A stretch of DNA of 64,000 nucleotides. Origin: Emticicia aquatica. Its GTDB lineage: Bacteria > Bacteroidota > Bacteroidia > Cytophagales > Spirosomataceae. The DNA is taken from the NCBI RefSeq assembly GCF_923079645.1, contig NZ_CAKLPY010000006.1, positions 1 through 64,000 of the forward strand, in the 5' to 3' direction. The first letter of the stretch is position 1; each line of letters opens with the position of its first letter. The notes beneath the pieces are model-generated. The model saw only the letters and a program-made list of their open reading frames with translations. It was not told the origin of the DNA and ran no database searches. The translations under genes and the position numbers were made by a program. Below are positions 17,727 to 25,886 of this stretch, one piece after another.

Positions 17727-18620
17727 CTATTTTTCATTGTATTTCAAATATTTTATTCCATTATCAGTTTCTGTATTTGTCCAGTTAATAACGGCTTTAA
17801 CCCCACCATCTTTTTGAAGGTCAAAAGTGACTTTGGGAAATTCTATTCCACCTTCGAAAGTATTGTTGCCAATATATTTTAAGCTTGCTACGAGCTGTCC
17901 GTTATACTTCATAAATAGCAAGTCATCATTTTTGATAAACTCACAAAAGTTTCCCTTACCAACATCATAAAGTCCAGTTACTTTTTCATACGCTTTTTTG
18001 TCAAGGGGAATTTCTCTGCTCATAATCACATTGAAAATAATTTCACTTTCACCTGAATTATTTTTAGTGATTGAAAGAATTCTGTTTACAGCTTTAGGGT
18101 CTGAAGCCCATTTGTCAGTATTCACATACTTCTCGCCTTTGAAATAAAGCTGAGTAATTAAGTCTTGTTGATTTGGTACAGAAACTCTCATGTGTATGTG
18201 TGAAGGTCGCCAGGACGATTCGTCCATTGGGTCGGCTTTATAAGGAACTGGCAATATAGATTTAAACTCATACTTTCCATCCGTTTTGGTTCTTTGCCCA
18301 CCACGATATTTGTATTCGTCAGAGGTGTTATCATACACCTGGTTTTCATCACAATGCCAGATTTCAACTAATGCATTATGAATAGGGGTTTTTCTATCCT
18401 CCTTAAAGATGTGACCTTTCAAAACTATTGGTATTCCTTTGGTATTGGCAAGCCTTAGATTTGAACGCAATGGTGAGTTGGGTCTATAAAACGGACCAAG
18501 AATATCAGTAGTCGTAGGGGTATCTCCCTCAAAGTTTTTCCCATTCCAGTTTAAAGCCCCAAAAGCACTAACGCTTATAACTGTAAGTGTTGAATTTTTT
18601 ATAAATGTCCTACGTTGCAT
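17727..18620 (-). CDS. Intradiol ring-cleavage dioxygenase-like protein
   Basis: 297 aa. The N-terminus MQRRTFIKNSTLTVISVSAF resembles a Tat or lipoprotein-type export signal. The dioxygenase core shows DILGPFYRPNSPLR, VEIWHCDENQVYDN, the Tyr region EYKYRGGQRT and RPSHIHMRV with the two iron-binding His residues. It thus resembles protocatechuate 3,4-dioxygenase beta/catechol dioxygenases that cleave aromatic rings with Fe(III). About 100 extra C-terminal residues follow the core. Natural substrate unknown. Confidence 0.87.
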   Translation of the reverse strand: MQRRTFIKNSTLTVISVSAFGALNWNGKNFEGDTPTTTDILGPFYRPNSPLRSNLRLANTKGIPIVLKGHIFKEDRKTPIHNALVEIWHCDENQVYDNTSDEYKYRGGQRTKTDGKYEFKSILPVPYKADPMDESSWRPSHIHMRVSVPNQQDLITQLYFKGEKYVNTDKWASDPKAVNRILSITKNNSGESEIIFNVIMSREIPLDKKAYEKVTGLYDVGKGNFCEFIKNDDLLFMKYNGQLVASLKYIGNNTFEGGIEFPKVTFDLQKDGGVKAVINWTNTETDNGIKYLKYNEK

Positions 18621-18624
18621 AATA

Positions 18625-18672
18625 TTTACGTTTTAATTGTTCCATGAACGAAGCGAGGGAATTGCATGACCG
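18625..18672. repeat. 48-bp direct repeat, copy 2
   Basis: Upstream of the intradiol dioxygenase start, 44 of 48 identical to 17479-17526, in the same orientation. The shared 5-prime region of two unrelated adjacent genes suggests cassette insertion behind a common promoter or recombination site. Confidence 0.8.
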
Positions 18673-18797
18673 ATAACTCTCAAATATACAAAAGTTTTGT
18701 TGTAATTTTTGTATTGTTTATCATTTATCCAATACAAAATAGTATTTTAGAGGTCGTCCTTTTTATATTGTTAACAAAACCACCGTTTCCTTTACTC

Positions 18798-18828
18798 AAA
18801 AAAGGCTCGACTAAATCGGGCCTTTTTT
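18798..18828. terminator. Rho-independent terminator
   Basis: AAAAAAGGCTCGA (18798-18810) and TCGGGCCTTTTTT (18816-18828) form a 13-bp stem with one mismatch and a 5-nt loop, with A and T tracts on both sides. It would work in both directions and insulates the recombinase gene. Confidence 0.85.
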
Positions 18829-18850
18829 ATTTGATTTTAAGTAAATAAAC

Positions 18851-18881
18851 TTGGTAAACTATTCTACGTTAAATATCTTTG
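18851..18881 (+). promoter_or_regulatory. Promoter of the serine recombinase gene
   Basis: TATCTTTG at 18874-18881 fits TAnnTTTG. TTG at 18851-18853, about 20 nt upstream, fits part of a -33 box. The ATG follows at 18910. Confidence 0.6.
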
Positions 18882-18909
18882 CTGATTAACGGTTAAATTT
18901 ACTTTTATC

Positions 18910-19455
18910 ATGCTAATCGGCTACGCTCGGGTTTCGACTCTCGACCAAAATCCAAACTTACAATCTGATGCTCTTACGGCTGCGGGCTGCGAGAAAATAT
19001 TTATTGAAAAAATTAGTGGCACAGTCGCCGAACGCCCAGAGTTGAATAAACTCAAAGAGCATTTACGCAAAGGCGATACTTTGGTCGTTTGGCGGCTCGA
19101 CCGATTGGGTCGCAGCTTGAAAGATTTAATCGAGTGGGTAAATTATCTTGATAGTCAGGGTGTAGCTTTTAAGAGTATTCAAGAAGGCTTCGATACAGGC
19201 ACCAGTGGTGGTCGCTTGGTTTTTCATCTCTTTGGAGCTTTAGCCGAATTTGAACGAAACCTTATCCAGGAGCGGACAATGGCAGGGTTGACAGCCGCTC
19301 GTAGTCGTGGTCGAGTCGGCGGTCGTCCAAAGAAGCTCAATGAGGCCAAGCAAAAAATGGCTCGTCAGATGTACGATGCAAAGAATCCTATTAAAGAAAT
19401 CTGTGATGCTCTAAATATTTCAAAACCTACACTTTACAAATATTTAGCAGGTTGA
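18910..19455 (+). CDS. Serine recombinase (resolvase/invertase family)
   Basis: 181 aa, the usual Tn3 resolvase/Hin size. Catalytic Ser9 lies in MLIGYARVSTLDQN. The arginine-rich active-site part is VWRLDRLGRSLKDL, the dimer helix is GRLVFHLFGALAEFERNLI, and a C-terminal HTH (EICDALNISKPTLYKYL) binds the crossover-site arms. It lies alone between a terminator and a set of three dyads just downstream that may be its site. It likely performs resolution or inversion for a plasmid or transposon remnant. Confidence 0.95.
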   Translation: MLIGYARVSTLDQNPNLQSDALTAAGCEKIFIEKISGTVAERPELNKLKEHLRKGDTLVVWRLDRLGRSLKDLIEWVNYLDSQGVAFKSIQEGFDTGTSGGRLVFHLFGALAEFERNLIQERTMAGLTAARSRGRVGGRPKKLNEAKQKMARQMYDAKNPIKEICDALNISKPTLYKYLAG

Positions 19456-19513
19456 TTAATATCAATCATTATTAAAATAAAGTAACTGTGTAGTTGAATA
19501 CTATAAATCCAGC

Positions 19514-19573
19514 TGATTCAAAATGGAATCAAGTAGATTCATTTTAGAAATGACATGATTCTGGGTGGAATCA
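19514..19573. repeat. Three dyads at 21-bp spacing beside the recombinase
   Basis: TGATTC-N6-GAATCA occurs perfectly at 19514-19531 and 19556-19573. A degenerate copy (AGATTC-N6-GAAATGA) starts at 19535. Starts are exactly 21 bp apart, two helical turns, so proteins would bind one DNA face. This fits a resolvase res-type site or an iteron cluster. Confidence 0.75.
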
Positions 19574-19629
19574 TAAGAATTTTGAGAATAATAATTTTTG
19601 TTTAAATAAAAAAGTCATGCAATTCTTCT

Positions 19630-19684
19630 AATTACGTAATTTGAGTTTGTTTTTACGTAAATAGTGACAGTTTACACGTGTAAA
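19630..19684. repeat. Cluster of TACGTA/CACGTG palindromes
   Basis: AATTACGTAATT (19630-19641), TTTACGTAAA (19652-19661) and TTTACACGTGTAAA (19671-19684) are perfect palindromes, starts about 20 bp apart. They follow the 21-bp dyad cluster and may be further protein sites of the same element. The rest of 19456-20296 has no gene. Confidence 0.6.
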
Positions 19685-19804
19685 GTGGCGATTTCAAGAC
19701 AAGAAAAACTCCGTTTTTGTAGGTCTGCTTTGCATTATGTAACACATAAAAGCCTTTATTAAAACACTGCTAGTTACATTATTGATATTTGTTTAAGGAA
19801 AAAG

Positions 19805-19980
19805 TCTTTGAGGATGAATGTCCGTTTATCTCCAGAAAAAAACAACTCCATTTTGAGAAATTACTATTAAAAAAAATGAGAATATTAAAATTTAGAGGAA
19901 AAAGCAAACAAGAAAGACCCTCTTTGATTTGATAAATTTTGAAAATAAAGTATAGAATGAAAATGATCAAAGAGGAAAAA
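19805..19980 (-). repeat. Right copy of the diverged long inverted repeat
   Basis: Reverse complement of the sequence at about 16103-16280, strongest near the stretch containing TTTATTTTCAAAATTTATC. With its partner it brackets about 3.5 kb. Not perfect enough to be an active insertion-sequence end. Confidence 0.65.
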
Positions 19981-20242
19981 TCAAATTTAAATCTAAATTC
20001 TTAGCATACGGGCCGAGTTCTGATTCAAAATGTTACAGTTATTTGTTGATAAAGGTTTTACATCAAAAAGTTAAACCTGCTAATCCTTGGATGCATAGGT
20101 AGTTCAAGAATATAATTGAAAAAGAGGTTCAAAATTGGTTTATATTCAATTATATTGCCATTAACTTTTGCTGTTCGTTTAATATGAAAATCAAAAGCTA
20201 ATTTTAAACAAGTGCATTTAGTAAAATTACGGAGAAAGAACA

Positions 20243-20272
20243 AAAAGCCTACAAATTTCTTTGTAAGCTTTT
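20243..20272 (-). terminator. Terminator of the SnoaL/DUF4440 gene
   Basis: AAAAGC-C-TACAAA (20243-20255) pairs with TTTGTA-A-GCTTTT (20260-20272) with one internal mismatch. On the minus strand a T-run follows, about 25 bp after the stop codon of the gene at 20297. Confidence 0.7.
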
Positions 20273-20296
20273 ATTCTGCTGAAAGGCGTTTATCAT

Positions 20297-21106
20297 CTAT
20301 TTGATGACTCCTAATTGTTGCATCATAGATAAATTATCATTTAGATTCCAACCTTCTATCATTTTACCTTCGGCATTAAAACGATTGACTGTCCAATGCG
20401 AAACTTTACCCGATTTTCCAGTAGGTTTTATACCATTGAATTCACCAGTTTGAGTGCCAGTATTTTCGCAGCGAGCAAATACCAAATCTCCTTCAGCAAT
20501 AATTTCTATTATATTTATTTGTAAATCAGGAAAACCAGTTAAGTTTTTCTTATAAAACTCTTCAAGAGCTTTTGGACCCTTCCCAATACCCTTTATTTCG
20601 AAAGAATCAGCGTAGTATTTCCCAAAATCTGAAATTTGTCTTTTGTTAAATGCTTGATTCATTTCTCGATAAATAGCTTTGTTGCGGTCTTTGGGCGTAA
20701 CCAATGAATGTTGAGCCGAAATCCATTTGACATCATTTCCGTTGATTTGGTAGATATAAGTAAAAGCATCTGTATAGTTGACGGTTACTTGACCAAAATT
20801 CCAACGAGATTTATTGATGCCATTTACTATTGTTATGTTGCCAAAGGTTTTATAGGTTTTATCGCTTAAACTGACTTCTTCTAATTTACCTCTTGAAACC
20901 GATTGAATGGTTTTATTTTTGTCCCACGAACCACCTTCGGCATTGATGAATACGAAATCATCAGCAGCGTGTTTTTTAAAGAATGTGGCTGGATCTTGGC
21001 GGTATTCTTCCTCTAACTTTGAGAGTAATTGCTCGACATTTGACTGTGCAAATGAGAACTGAATGGCCGCAATGAAGCAAAGAGCTGAAATGATGAGTTT
21101 TTTCAT
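20297..21106 (-). CDS. Secreted tandem NTF2-like protein (DUF4440 + SnoaL-like)
   Basis: 269 aa. Signal peptide MKKLIISALCFIAAIQFSFA. The first half (about residues 25-140) is DUF4440-like, with FKKHAADDFVFINAEGGSWD and YTDAFTYIYQINGNDVKWISAQHS. The second half (about 145-269) is an ester-cyclase/SnoaL-like domain, with YYADSFEIKGIGKGPKALEE, GFPDLQINIIEIIAEGDLVF and a C-terminal NLSMMQQLGVIK. Such folds bind small hydrophobic ligands; the reaction is unknown. It lies in a same-strand series of small exported or membrane proteins. Confidence 0.85.
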   Translation of the reverse strand: MKKLIISALCFIAAIQFSFAQSNVEQLLSKLEEEYRQDPATFFKKHAADDFVFINAEGGSWDKNKTIQSVSRGKLEEVSLSDKTYKTFGNITIVNGINKSRWNFGQVTVNYTDAFTYIYQINGNDVKWISAQHSLVTPKDRNKAIYREMNQAFNKRQISDFGKYYADSFEIKGIGKGPKALEEFYKKNLTGFPDLQINIIEIIAEGDLVFARCENTGTQTGEFNGIKPTGKSGKVSHWTVNRFNAEGKMIEGWNLNDNLSMMQQLGVIK

Positions 21107-21137
21107 TGTTTTAATAGGTTTATTATGTCTCGAAAAT

Positions 21138-21731
21138 TTATTTTGGATAATTTGGATGAGCTTTTACTTTGTTGATTTGGCGAATATGTCGGTCTATATG
21201 CCCCGAAACGTAGATATAAACATTGTACATATTTCGAGGATTTTGCGTAGCTGTTCGCTCAAAATAATCTCTCATATCAATTTTTAGATTTTCGGCAAAC
21301 TTGATATTAATATCACGAAATTTTGTAAACCACACAATGGTATTTTGATCTTTTATAAAGCCTTTTGGGTGCGTTATGTCAGCCGAAACGTGCTGTTTTT
21401 CTTCCATGATAAACTCCTTGTAATAGCTATCAGGCTGGCAAGTTGCTCTAAGTTCTGGTTGTGGTTTATTTTGAGTCATTACTTGTAACTCTTTATTCCA
21501 TAAAATTTCCCAGATACTTAAATGCTCTACAATTTCGGCAATGCTCCACCGCTCAGCCGATTCTTTGAAGTTCCACTGAGCAGTGCTTAGGTTTTCTGTT
21601 GCTTTTATCAAATCAACTTTCGTACGGGTTAAGTTTTCAAGGACAACCTTTAGGTCATTGCTTTCGGTAGTTTGAGAAAAACCTGATAAGGAAGCTGTTA
21701 ATATTGAGATGATAAAAATGATTTTTTTCAT
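21138..21731 (-). CDS. Secreted DinB-family protein
   Basis: 197 aa from the ATG at 21731 (MKKIIFIISILTASLSGFSQ, a clear signal peptide); an ATG nine codons upstream (21758) would spoil it. The DinB-like four-helix bundle has the metal-site pattern: an early His in WSIAEIVEHLSIWE, a central region with KEFIMEEKQHVSADITHPKG, and late His residues in YVSGHIDRHIRQI. DinB proteins are thiol- or metal-dependent transferase-like, and the role here is unknown. About 30 bp upstream of the SnoaL gene, likely co-transcribed. Confidence 0.85.
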   Translation of the reverse strand: MKKIIFIISILTASLSGFSQTTESNDLKVVLENLTRTKVDLIKATENLSTAQWNFKESAERWSIAEIVEHLSIWEILWNKELQVMTQNKPQPELRATCQPDSYYKEFIMEEKQHVSADITHPKGFIKDQNTIVWFTKFRDINIKFAENLKIDMRDYFERTATQNPRNMYNVYIYVSGHIDRHIRQINKVKAHPNYPK

Positions 21732-21813
21732 GATTGAATTTTGCTTTTTTATTGTCAATAAAGTTTTTCTCTTTTAGAAAAAAACAAACAGTCATATCGA
21801 AAACACTTACAAA

Positions 21814-22236
21814 TTATTTTACTCGTACCCATTTTTCTACAAACTGACTCCATTCGGTTTTTGGGTGTTCTTTACCTTCGGGGTCAATAATTCGGTTATG
21901 GCCAACCATGTGTAGCGTATCTCCTTTTATTTTCCATTCTTGTTCGCCCGTCCAGCCAAACCATTCGGGTTTTGAACCATATTTATAAGTTTCGGTATAG
22001 ACGTTTCCTTTTATGCTAAATGGACCTGCATAAGCACTATTAAACGTACCGTCGTTTTTTAGAATAATCACTGAGAAATACCCTTGATTATAGGTCTTGA
22101 ATTGATGATTTTGAAAATTTAGTTTTTGTCCATTTTTTTCAACCAATATCCAGTTGCCATCTATCGGTGATTTTTTCTGAGCGATGCTCGTTAGGCTAAT
22201 TGCCATAATTGCGAAAGTGAGAATAGAGAATTTCAT
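21814..22236 (-). CDS. Secreted lipocalin-like small protein
   Basis: 140 aa with signal peptide MKFSILTFAIMAISLTSIAQ. The body starts IDGNWILVEKNGQKLNFQN and alternates short strands, with GTFNSAYAGPFSIKGNVYTE and EQEWKIKGDTLHMVG, a pattern of lipocalin-like small beta-barrels common in Bacteroidota. Precise family not recognised. Same strand as DinB, with a 77-bp gap. Confidence 0.7.
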   Translation of the reverse strand: MKFSILTFAIMAISLTSIAQKKSPIDGNWILVEKNGQKLNFQNHQFKTYNQGYFSVIILKNDGTFNSAYAGPFSIKGNVYTETYKYGSKPEWFGWTGEQEWKIKGDTLHMVGHNRIIDPEGKEHPKTEWSQFVEKWVRVK

Positions 22237-22291
22237 GTGTAATTAATTTGTATATGTTTTTAATTGGTGAGTTTAAAATTTCTGAATCAAG

Positions 22292-22642
22292 CTATTTTAG
22301 TTCAAACCATGTCCAGACAGCAGTCGCAATGTCGATTCCTGCAAAAAGAATTAAAGCTGGTAAAGTTTGCCCCGAAATGACCAATATAACAAAGCCAATA
22401 CCGACGATTATTCTACCCCATATTGTGTATTTTACAACTTCATCATTGCCAAACTTGATGATTCCATAATAGACTGTTGAAAATGCAATAAGCACTACAC
22501 CAAGAACCTTTATCCAGATTTCGGAAGTAGGAGGAAAACCGAACATACTTAAAAGCATATTGGGTACAAAAATGAGTTGTAAGGCTGTGATAAGAACATA
22601 AATAGCCTGTACGATAAGCGAAAGGTAACGTTTGGTTGTCAT
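22292..22642 (-). CDS. Four-TM integral membrane protein (DoxX-like size)
   Basis: 116 aa with four hydrophobic segments (about residues 8-30, 43-62, 70-88 and 93-113), short loops and no charged motif. It resembles small DoxX-like or DUF4345-type membrane proteins, whose function is uncertain. It pairs with a similar 126-aa protein encoded just upstream. Confidence 0.7.
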   Translation of the reverse strand: MTTKRYLSLIVQAIYVLITALQLIFVPNMLLSMFGFPPTSEIWIKVLGVVLIAFSTVYYGIIKFGNDEVVKYTIWGRIIVGIGFVILVISGQTLPALILFAGIDIATAVWTWFELK

Positions 22643-22688
22643 ATTTTTAGCGATTTAAGTGTTTGATTATGAGTGAATTAACTTTAGA

Positions 22689-23069
22689 TTATTTTTCTTT
22701 ATTCCAAAAAAATAATGCTCCGATAGCCATTAATCCCCAAATTGCCATATCCATTACAATGGTTTTATGTGGAGGGATTTGTCGAACATTTAGATTGTAG
22801 AAATATACTATTTCGGCAAGAATTGTAAGGAATGCTACGGCAAGTAGCCAAGCTCGGCGAGTAGTTTTTTCGTTTGAACGATAAGCGGCGTAACCCAAAA
22901 AGCCCATAACAAGCTGATACCCACCTAAGAAGTTGAATAGGGATAATTCATTAGAAGTCGGTAAGGGCTTGCCAAAGTACTCAGAAGCCATTACAGGTAC
23001 AAAGACAGCAGGTAAACCAAGTAATAAACTGTAAGCTGCTACGATGAGAATAAAAGTATTTGTTTTCAT
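22689..23069 (-). CDS. Four-TM integral membrane protein
   Basis: 126 aa, MKTNTFILIVAAYSLLLGLP at the N-terminus and three further membrane segments (about residues 43-62, 72-92 and 102-122). Similar in size and topology to the following gene, perhaps an old duplication. No catalytic motif. Upstream lies the LytTR gene on the same strand, so regulation by it is conceivable. Confidence 0.7.
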   Translation of the reverse strand: MKTNTFILIVAAYSLLLGLPAVFVPVMASEYFGKPLPTSNELSLFNFLGGYQLVMGFLGYAAYRSNEKTTRRAWLLAVAFLTILAEIVYFYNLNVRQIPPHKTIVMDMAIWGLMAIGALFFWNKEK

Positions 23070-23214
23070 TGTAATATAGGTTTGAAGGTTGTAAATTGAT
23101 TTTTAATTAGATTTTTTAGAAAAAAATAAGTTTATACGAAACATCAGTACTTCAAATTTTATAATAATCAGTACACAAATATTTAAAATTCGATTTAACG
23201 GTGGAAATTTTGAT

Positions 23215-23544
23215 TTAAAGGTAATTTTGAGTAATCATAAGATGTTTTTTTAATCCATTTACTCGTCTTCTCGAAACGATAACCTTTTTATTATCAGCAA
23301 GTTGTAATTGTTTATGTGGCTCTAAATAGCTCATTACAAATTCAAGATTAACCATATAAGATTTGTGTGTGCGATAAAAATTGAAAGGCTCAAAACGAGA
23401 TTGTAAGATTTTGAGAGGTGTTGCAACGATAAATTTCTCACCGTCTCTGAAATGAACAACGGTATAATTAATATCGGCTTCTAATAAAACTATTTCGTTG
23501 GGTCTTACCGAGCGAAAACCACCTATTGAAATTACATTTTCCAT
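23215..23544 (-). CDS. Stand-alone LytTR DNA-binding protein
   Basis: 109 aa, almost wholly a LytTR domain: IVLLEADINYTVVHFRDGEK, PLKILQSRFEPFNFYRTHKS and YMVNLEFVMSYLEPHKQLQL are the beta-rich landmarks. No receiver domain is fused, so it is not a classical response regulator. It may take signals from an unlinked partner or act constitutively. The LuxR-type HTH protein gene lies 19 bp upstream on the same strand. Confidence 0.9.
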   Translation of the reverse strand: MENVISIGGFRSVRPNEIVLLEADINYTVVHFRDGEKFIVATPLKILQSRFEPFNFYRTHKSYMVNLEFVMSYLEPHKQLQLADNKKVIVSRRRVNGLKKHLMITQNYL

Positions 23545-23563
23545 AGCATTGTTGTTTTGAGTT

Positions 23564-23767
23564 CTAAACTTTTATCCAATTATTTTTTAGGGCTTCTTTC
23601 ACCAAACCTACCACCGACTGCACACCGAGCTTACGAAACATATTTCGTCGATGGCTTTCTACGGTCGGAATACTGATATGTAGATTTTGGGCAATCTGTT
23701 CGGTTGTGAGTTCGCTGGCTATCAATTCCAATATTTCTTGTTCACGTTTTGTTAGTTCCACAGCCAT
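23564..23767 (-). CDS. Stand-alone LuxR-type HTH protein
   Basis: 67 aa consisting only of a GerE/LuxR helix-turn-helix (LTKREQEILELIASELTTEQ then IAQNLHISIPTVESHRRNMF, ending KLGVQSVVGLVKEAL). The receiver half typical of NarL proteins is absent and there is no sign of it upstream. It starts 57 bp from the first copy of the CATGGTTTACCATG operator, so it may bind there and control itself and the divergent histidine kinases. Confidence 0.88.
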   Translation of the reverse strand: MAVELTKREQEILELIASELTTEQIAQNLHISIPTVESHRRNMFRKLGVQSVVGLVKEALKNNWIKV

Positions 23768-23823
23768 TTTGTTGAGGTTTAGTTTATGTTACAAAGTTGA
23801 TATTTTGGCAAAAAATAATCTTT

Positions 23824-23884
23824 CATGGTTTACCATGAAATTTTGTAGTGGTAAACCATGATTTTTTACTCATGGTTTACCATG
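23824..23884. promoter_or_regulatory. Triple palindromic operator CATGGTTTACCATG
   Basis: CATGGTTTACCATG occurs at 23824-23837 and 23871-23884, with a 12-of-14 copy AGTGGTAAACCATG in the other sense at 23847-23860. Starts are 23 and 24 bp apart. The cluster lies between the divergent LuxR-HTH gene and the histidine kinase pair. Confidence 0.8.
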
Positions 23885-23963
23885 ATATTTGAGGGTGATG
23901 TTTGGAAATGTGAGGGCTATTGTAGAAATTTCAAGGAGTTTATGCCTAAATACTCTATTAACT

Positions 23964-25883
23964 ATGAAAAAAAGTATCTTTCTGATTGTACTACTAATAT
24001 CGTTTGGTGTTTATGCCCAAAAAGAAATTTTTCACATAGATAATCTTTCGAAAGAAGGTGTTTTACTTGATAAAGGTTGGAAATTTCATGCTGGTTATTA
24101 CCCCAATTTTGCAAAATTTAACTTTGATGATAGCAAATGGGAGAGTATAGACCCTACACAAGATGTGATGGATTTGCCTCAGATAAAAAAAGCAAGAATT
24201 GGATATTTAAGGTTAAATTTTATCATTGACTCTTCATTCGTAAATAAAGCCCTTGCACTTGAAATTGACCAAACCTTGGCATCGGAAATTTATCTCAATA
24301 ATGCTCTGATTCATAAGATAGGAGTAGTGAGTCAAGAAAAAGATAAGGAGCAAATTCGATTGCCCAATGGTCAGCTTTATAGTATTGTTTTTAAAAATGC
24401 TGGTATGCAAACGATTTGTGTTCGATTTTCATTTGTTAATCCGCCTATTTTGTTAAAACATAAACCAAAAAAATATAATGCTTTTAAAGCACGACTGGTT
24501 GTTTTAGATAATTCTATTGAAAGTTTTGCAAAAAATAAAAATGATTATGCCCTGCTTGATTATTTGAAGGTAGGATTATTTCTTTTTTTGTTCTTAATCC
24601 ATTTTTTCTTTTTCATTTCTTATCCCAAACAAAAATCAAACCTCTATATTAGTCTTTATGCACTTTGTAATGTTATTATTTATCATTTTGAAAACCTTGT
24701 CAGTAACTTGCCACTTTCGGCTACATCATTGTACATTGAAACAAGTTGGATAATTATTCTATCGACATTTATTGCTATATTGACTTTCCTTATTATTTAT
24801 GATTTTTTAAGACTTCCCAAAAAGATAATGTTCTGGGTAGGCATTTTTGTCTTTTTATCTGCATATCCGATTTGCTGTTATAGTCCTAATTTTGGTATAT
24901 TTTACTATAATTTAGTTCTTGCTGGGTTTCTTGCTATTGAGTCAATAAGATTATCCATAAAAACAATCGGAAGTGGAAAAACTGCGGGATGGTACATTTT
25001 TGCGGGCTATATACTTTATATCGTATTTTTGGTTGTGTGGTATCTAATAGCATTTCATATATTACCGTATTCAGAGTTCGGAATTACGTTTTTTGCGAAT
25101 TTATGTTTGACAAGCGTTCCTATTTGTTTTTCACTCATGTTGGCAAGTGAATATACTCGAACCAGTAAGAGTTTAGTTCAAAAGCTAAATGAAGTAGAAA
25201 AACTCTCTACCGAAAAACAGCAAATTCTTAAAATTCAAAACAAAACCCTCGAAAAACAAAACGCCCAACTCCAAGCCGCTCTCCTTCAAGGACAAACCAT
25301 CGAACGCAAACGTGTAGCTGCTGATTTGCATGATAATCTGGGTAGTACGTTGTCAGCACTTTGGCTGAGTGTTGATTTGATTGATAAATCGAAGATGAAC
25401 GAAGAAGAAACCGCAATTCATCAAAACCTCAGAGAAAATCTCGAAAAAGCCTATAATGATGTGCGTTTATTGTCACATAACCTACTGCCCGAAGAATTTG
25501 AAAAACAAGGACTCGTACCAACACTACAAAGTTTTGTTAGAAAAATAAGCAAAAACTCAAAGATTCATTTCGATTTACAAATTGCTGAAGGTTTTGGGAG
25601 GGTTCATAATAAAATAGAGTTTGAACTTTACAGTATTTGCCTCGAATTAGTCAATAATATCATCAAACACTCAAAAGCTACTGAGGCAAAAATATCTCTT
25701 TCTCGTAGCCAAAAGCAGATAGAATTGAGAATATCTGATAACGGAATTGGTACATTCAAGAATGAAAGTGATGGAAAAGGAATGAAAAATGTTAAGGCAA
25801 GAGTAAAATCATTGAATGGGATTTGGGATATAGAATCGAAAGAAAATAAAGGTACAAAGTCACAGATAGCCATACCAATTTAG
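23964..25883 (+). CDS. 7TMR-DISM sensor histidine kinase 1
   Basis: 639 aa from the ATG at 23964 (signal peptide MKKSIFLIVLLISFGVYAQ); an ATG 25 codons upstream gives no signal and was rejected. A periplasmic 7TMR-DISMED-like jelly roll (about residues 25-185) includes GWKFHAGYYPNFAKFNFDDS. Seven TM segments follow (about 205-395), a coiled coil, a HisKA_3 domain with the phospho-His in RKRVAADLHDNLGSTLSALW, and HATPase_c with NNIIKHSKATE, LRISDNGIGT and GKGMKNVKARV. Its kinase half is nearly identical to that of the next gene. Three bp separate the two genes. Confidence 0.93.
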   Translation: MKKSIFLIVLLISFGVYAQKEIFHIDNLSKEGVLLDKGWKFHAGYYPNFAKFNFDDSKWESIDPTQDVMDLPQIKKARIGYLRLNFIIDSSFVNKALALEIDQTLASEIYLNNALIHKIGVVSQEKDKEQIRLPNGQLYSIVFKNAGMQTICVRFSFVNPPILLKHKPKKYNAFKARLVVLDNSIESFAKNKNDYALLDYLKVGLFLFLFLIHFFFFISYPKQKSNLYISLYALCNVIIYHFENLVSNLPLSATSLYIETSWIIILSTFIAILTFLIIYDFLRLPKKIMFWVGIFVFLSAYPICCYSPNFGIFYYNLVLAGFLAIESIRLSIKTIGSGKTAGWYIFAGYILYIVFLVVWYLIAFHILPYSEFGITFFANLCLTSVPICFSLMLASEYTRTSKSLVQKLNEVEKLSTEKQQILKIQNKTLEKQNAQLQAALLQGQTIERKRVAADLHDNLGSTLSALWLSVDLIDKSKMNEEETAIHQNLRENLEKAYNDVRLLSHNLLPEEFEKQGLVPTLQSFVRKISKNSKIHFDLQIAEGFGRVHNKIEFELYSICLELVNNIIKHSKATEAKISLSRSQKQIELRISDNGIGTFKNESDGKGMKNVKARVKSLNGIWDIESKENKGTKSQIAIPI

Positions 25884-25886
25884 GTT

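Noticed and set aside
20058..20243. 61-aa minus-strand ORF
   Set aside because: No recognisable domain, no promoter, low-complexity neighbourhood.
23824..23884. LytTR-type direct-repeat site
   Set aside because: LytTR sites are imperfect direct repeats; these are perfect palindromes, more in line with a dimeric HTH protein.
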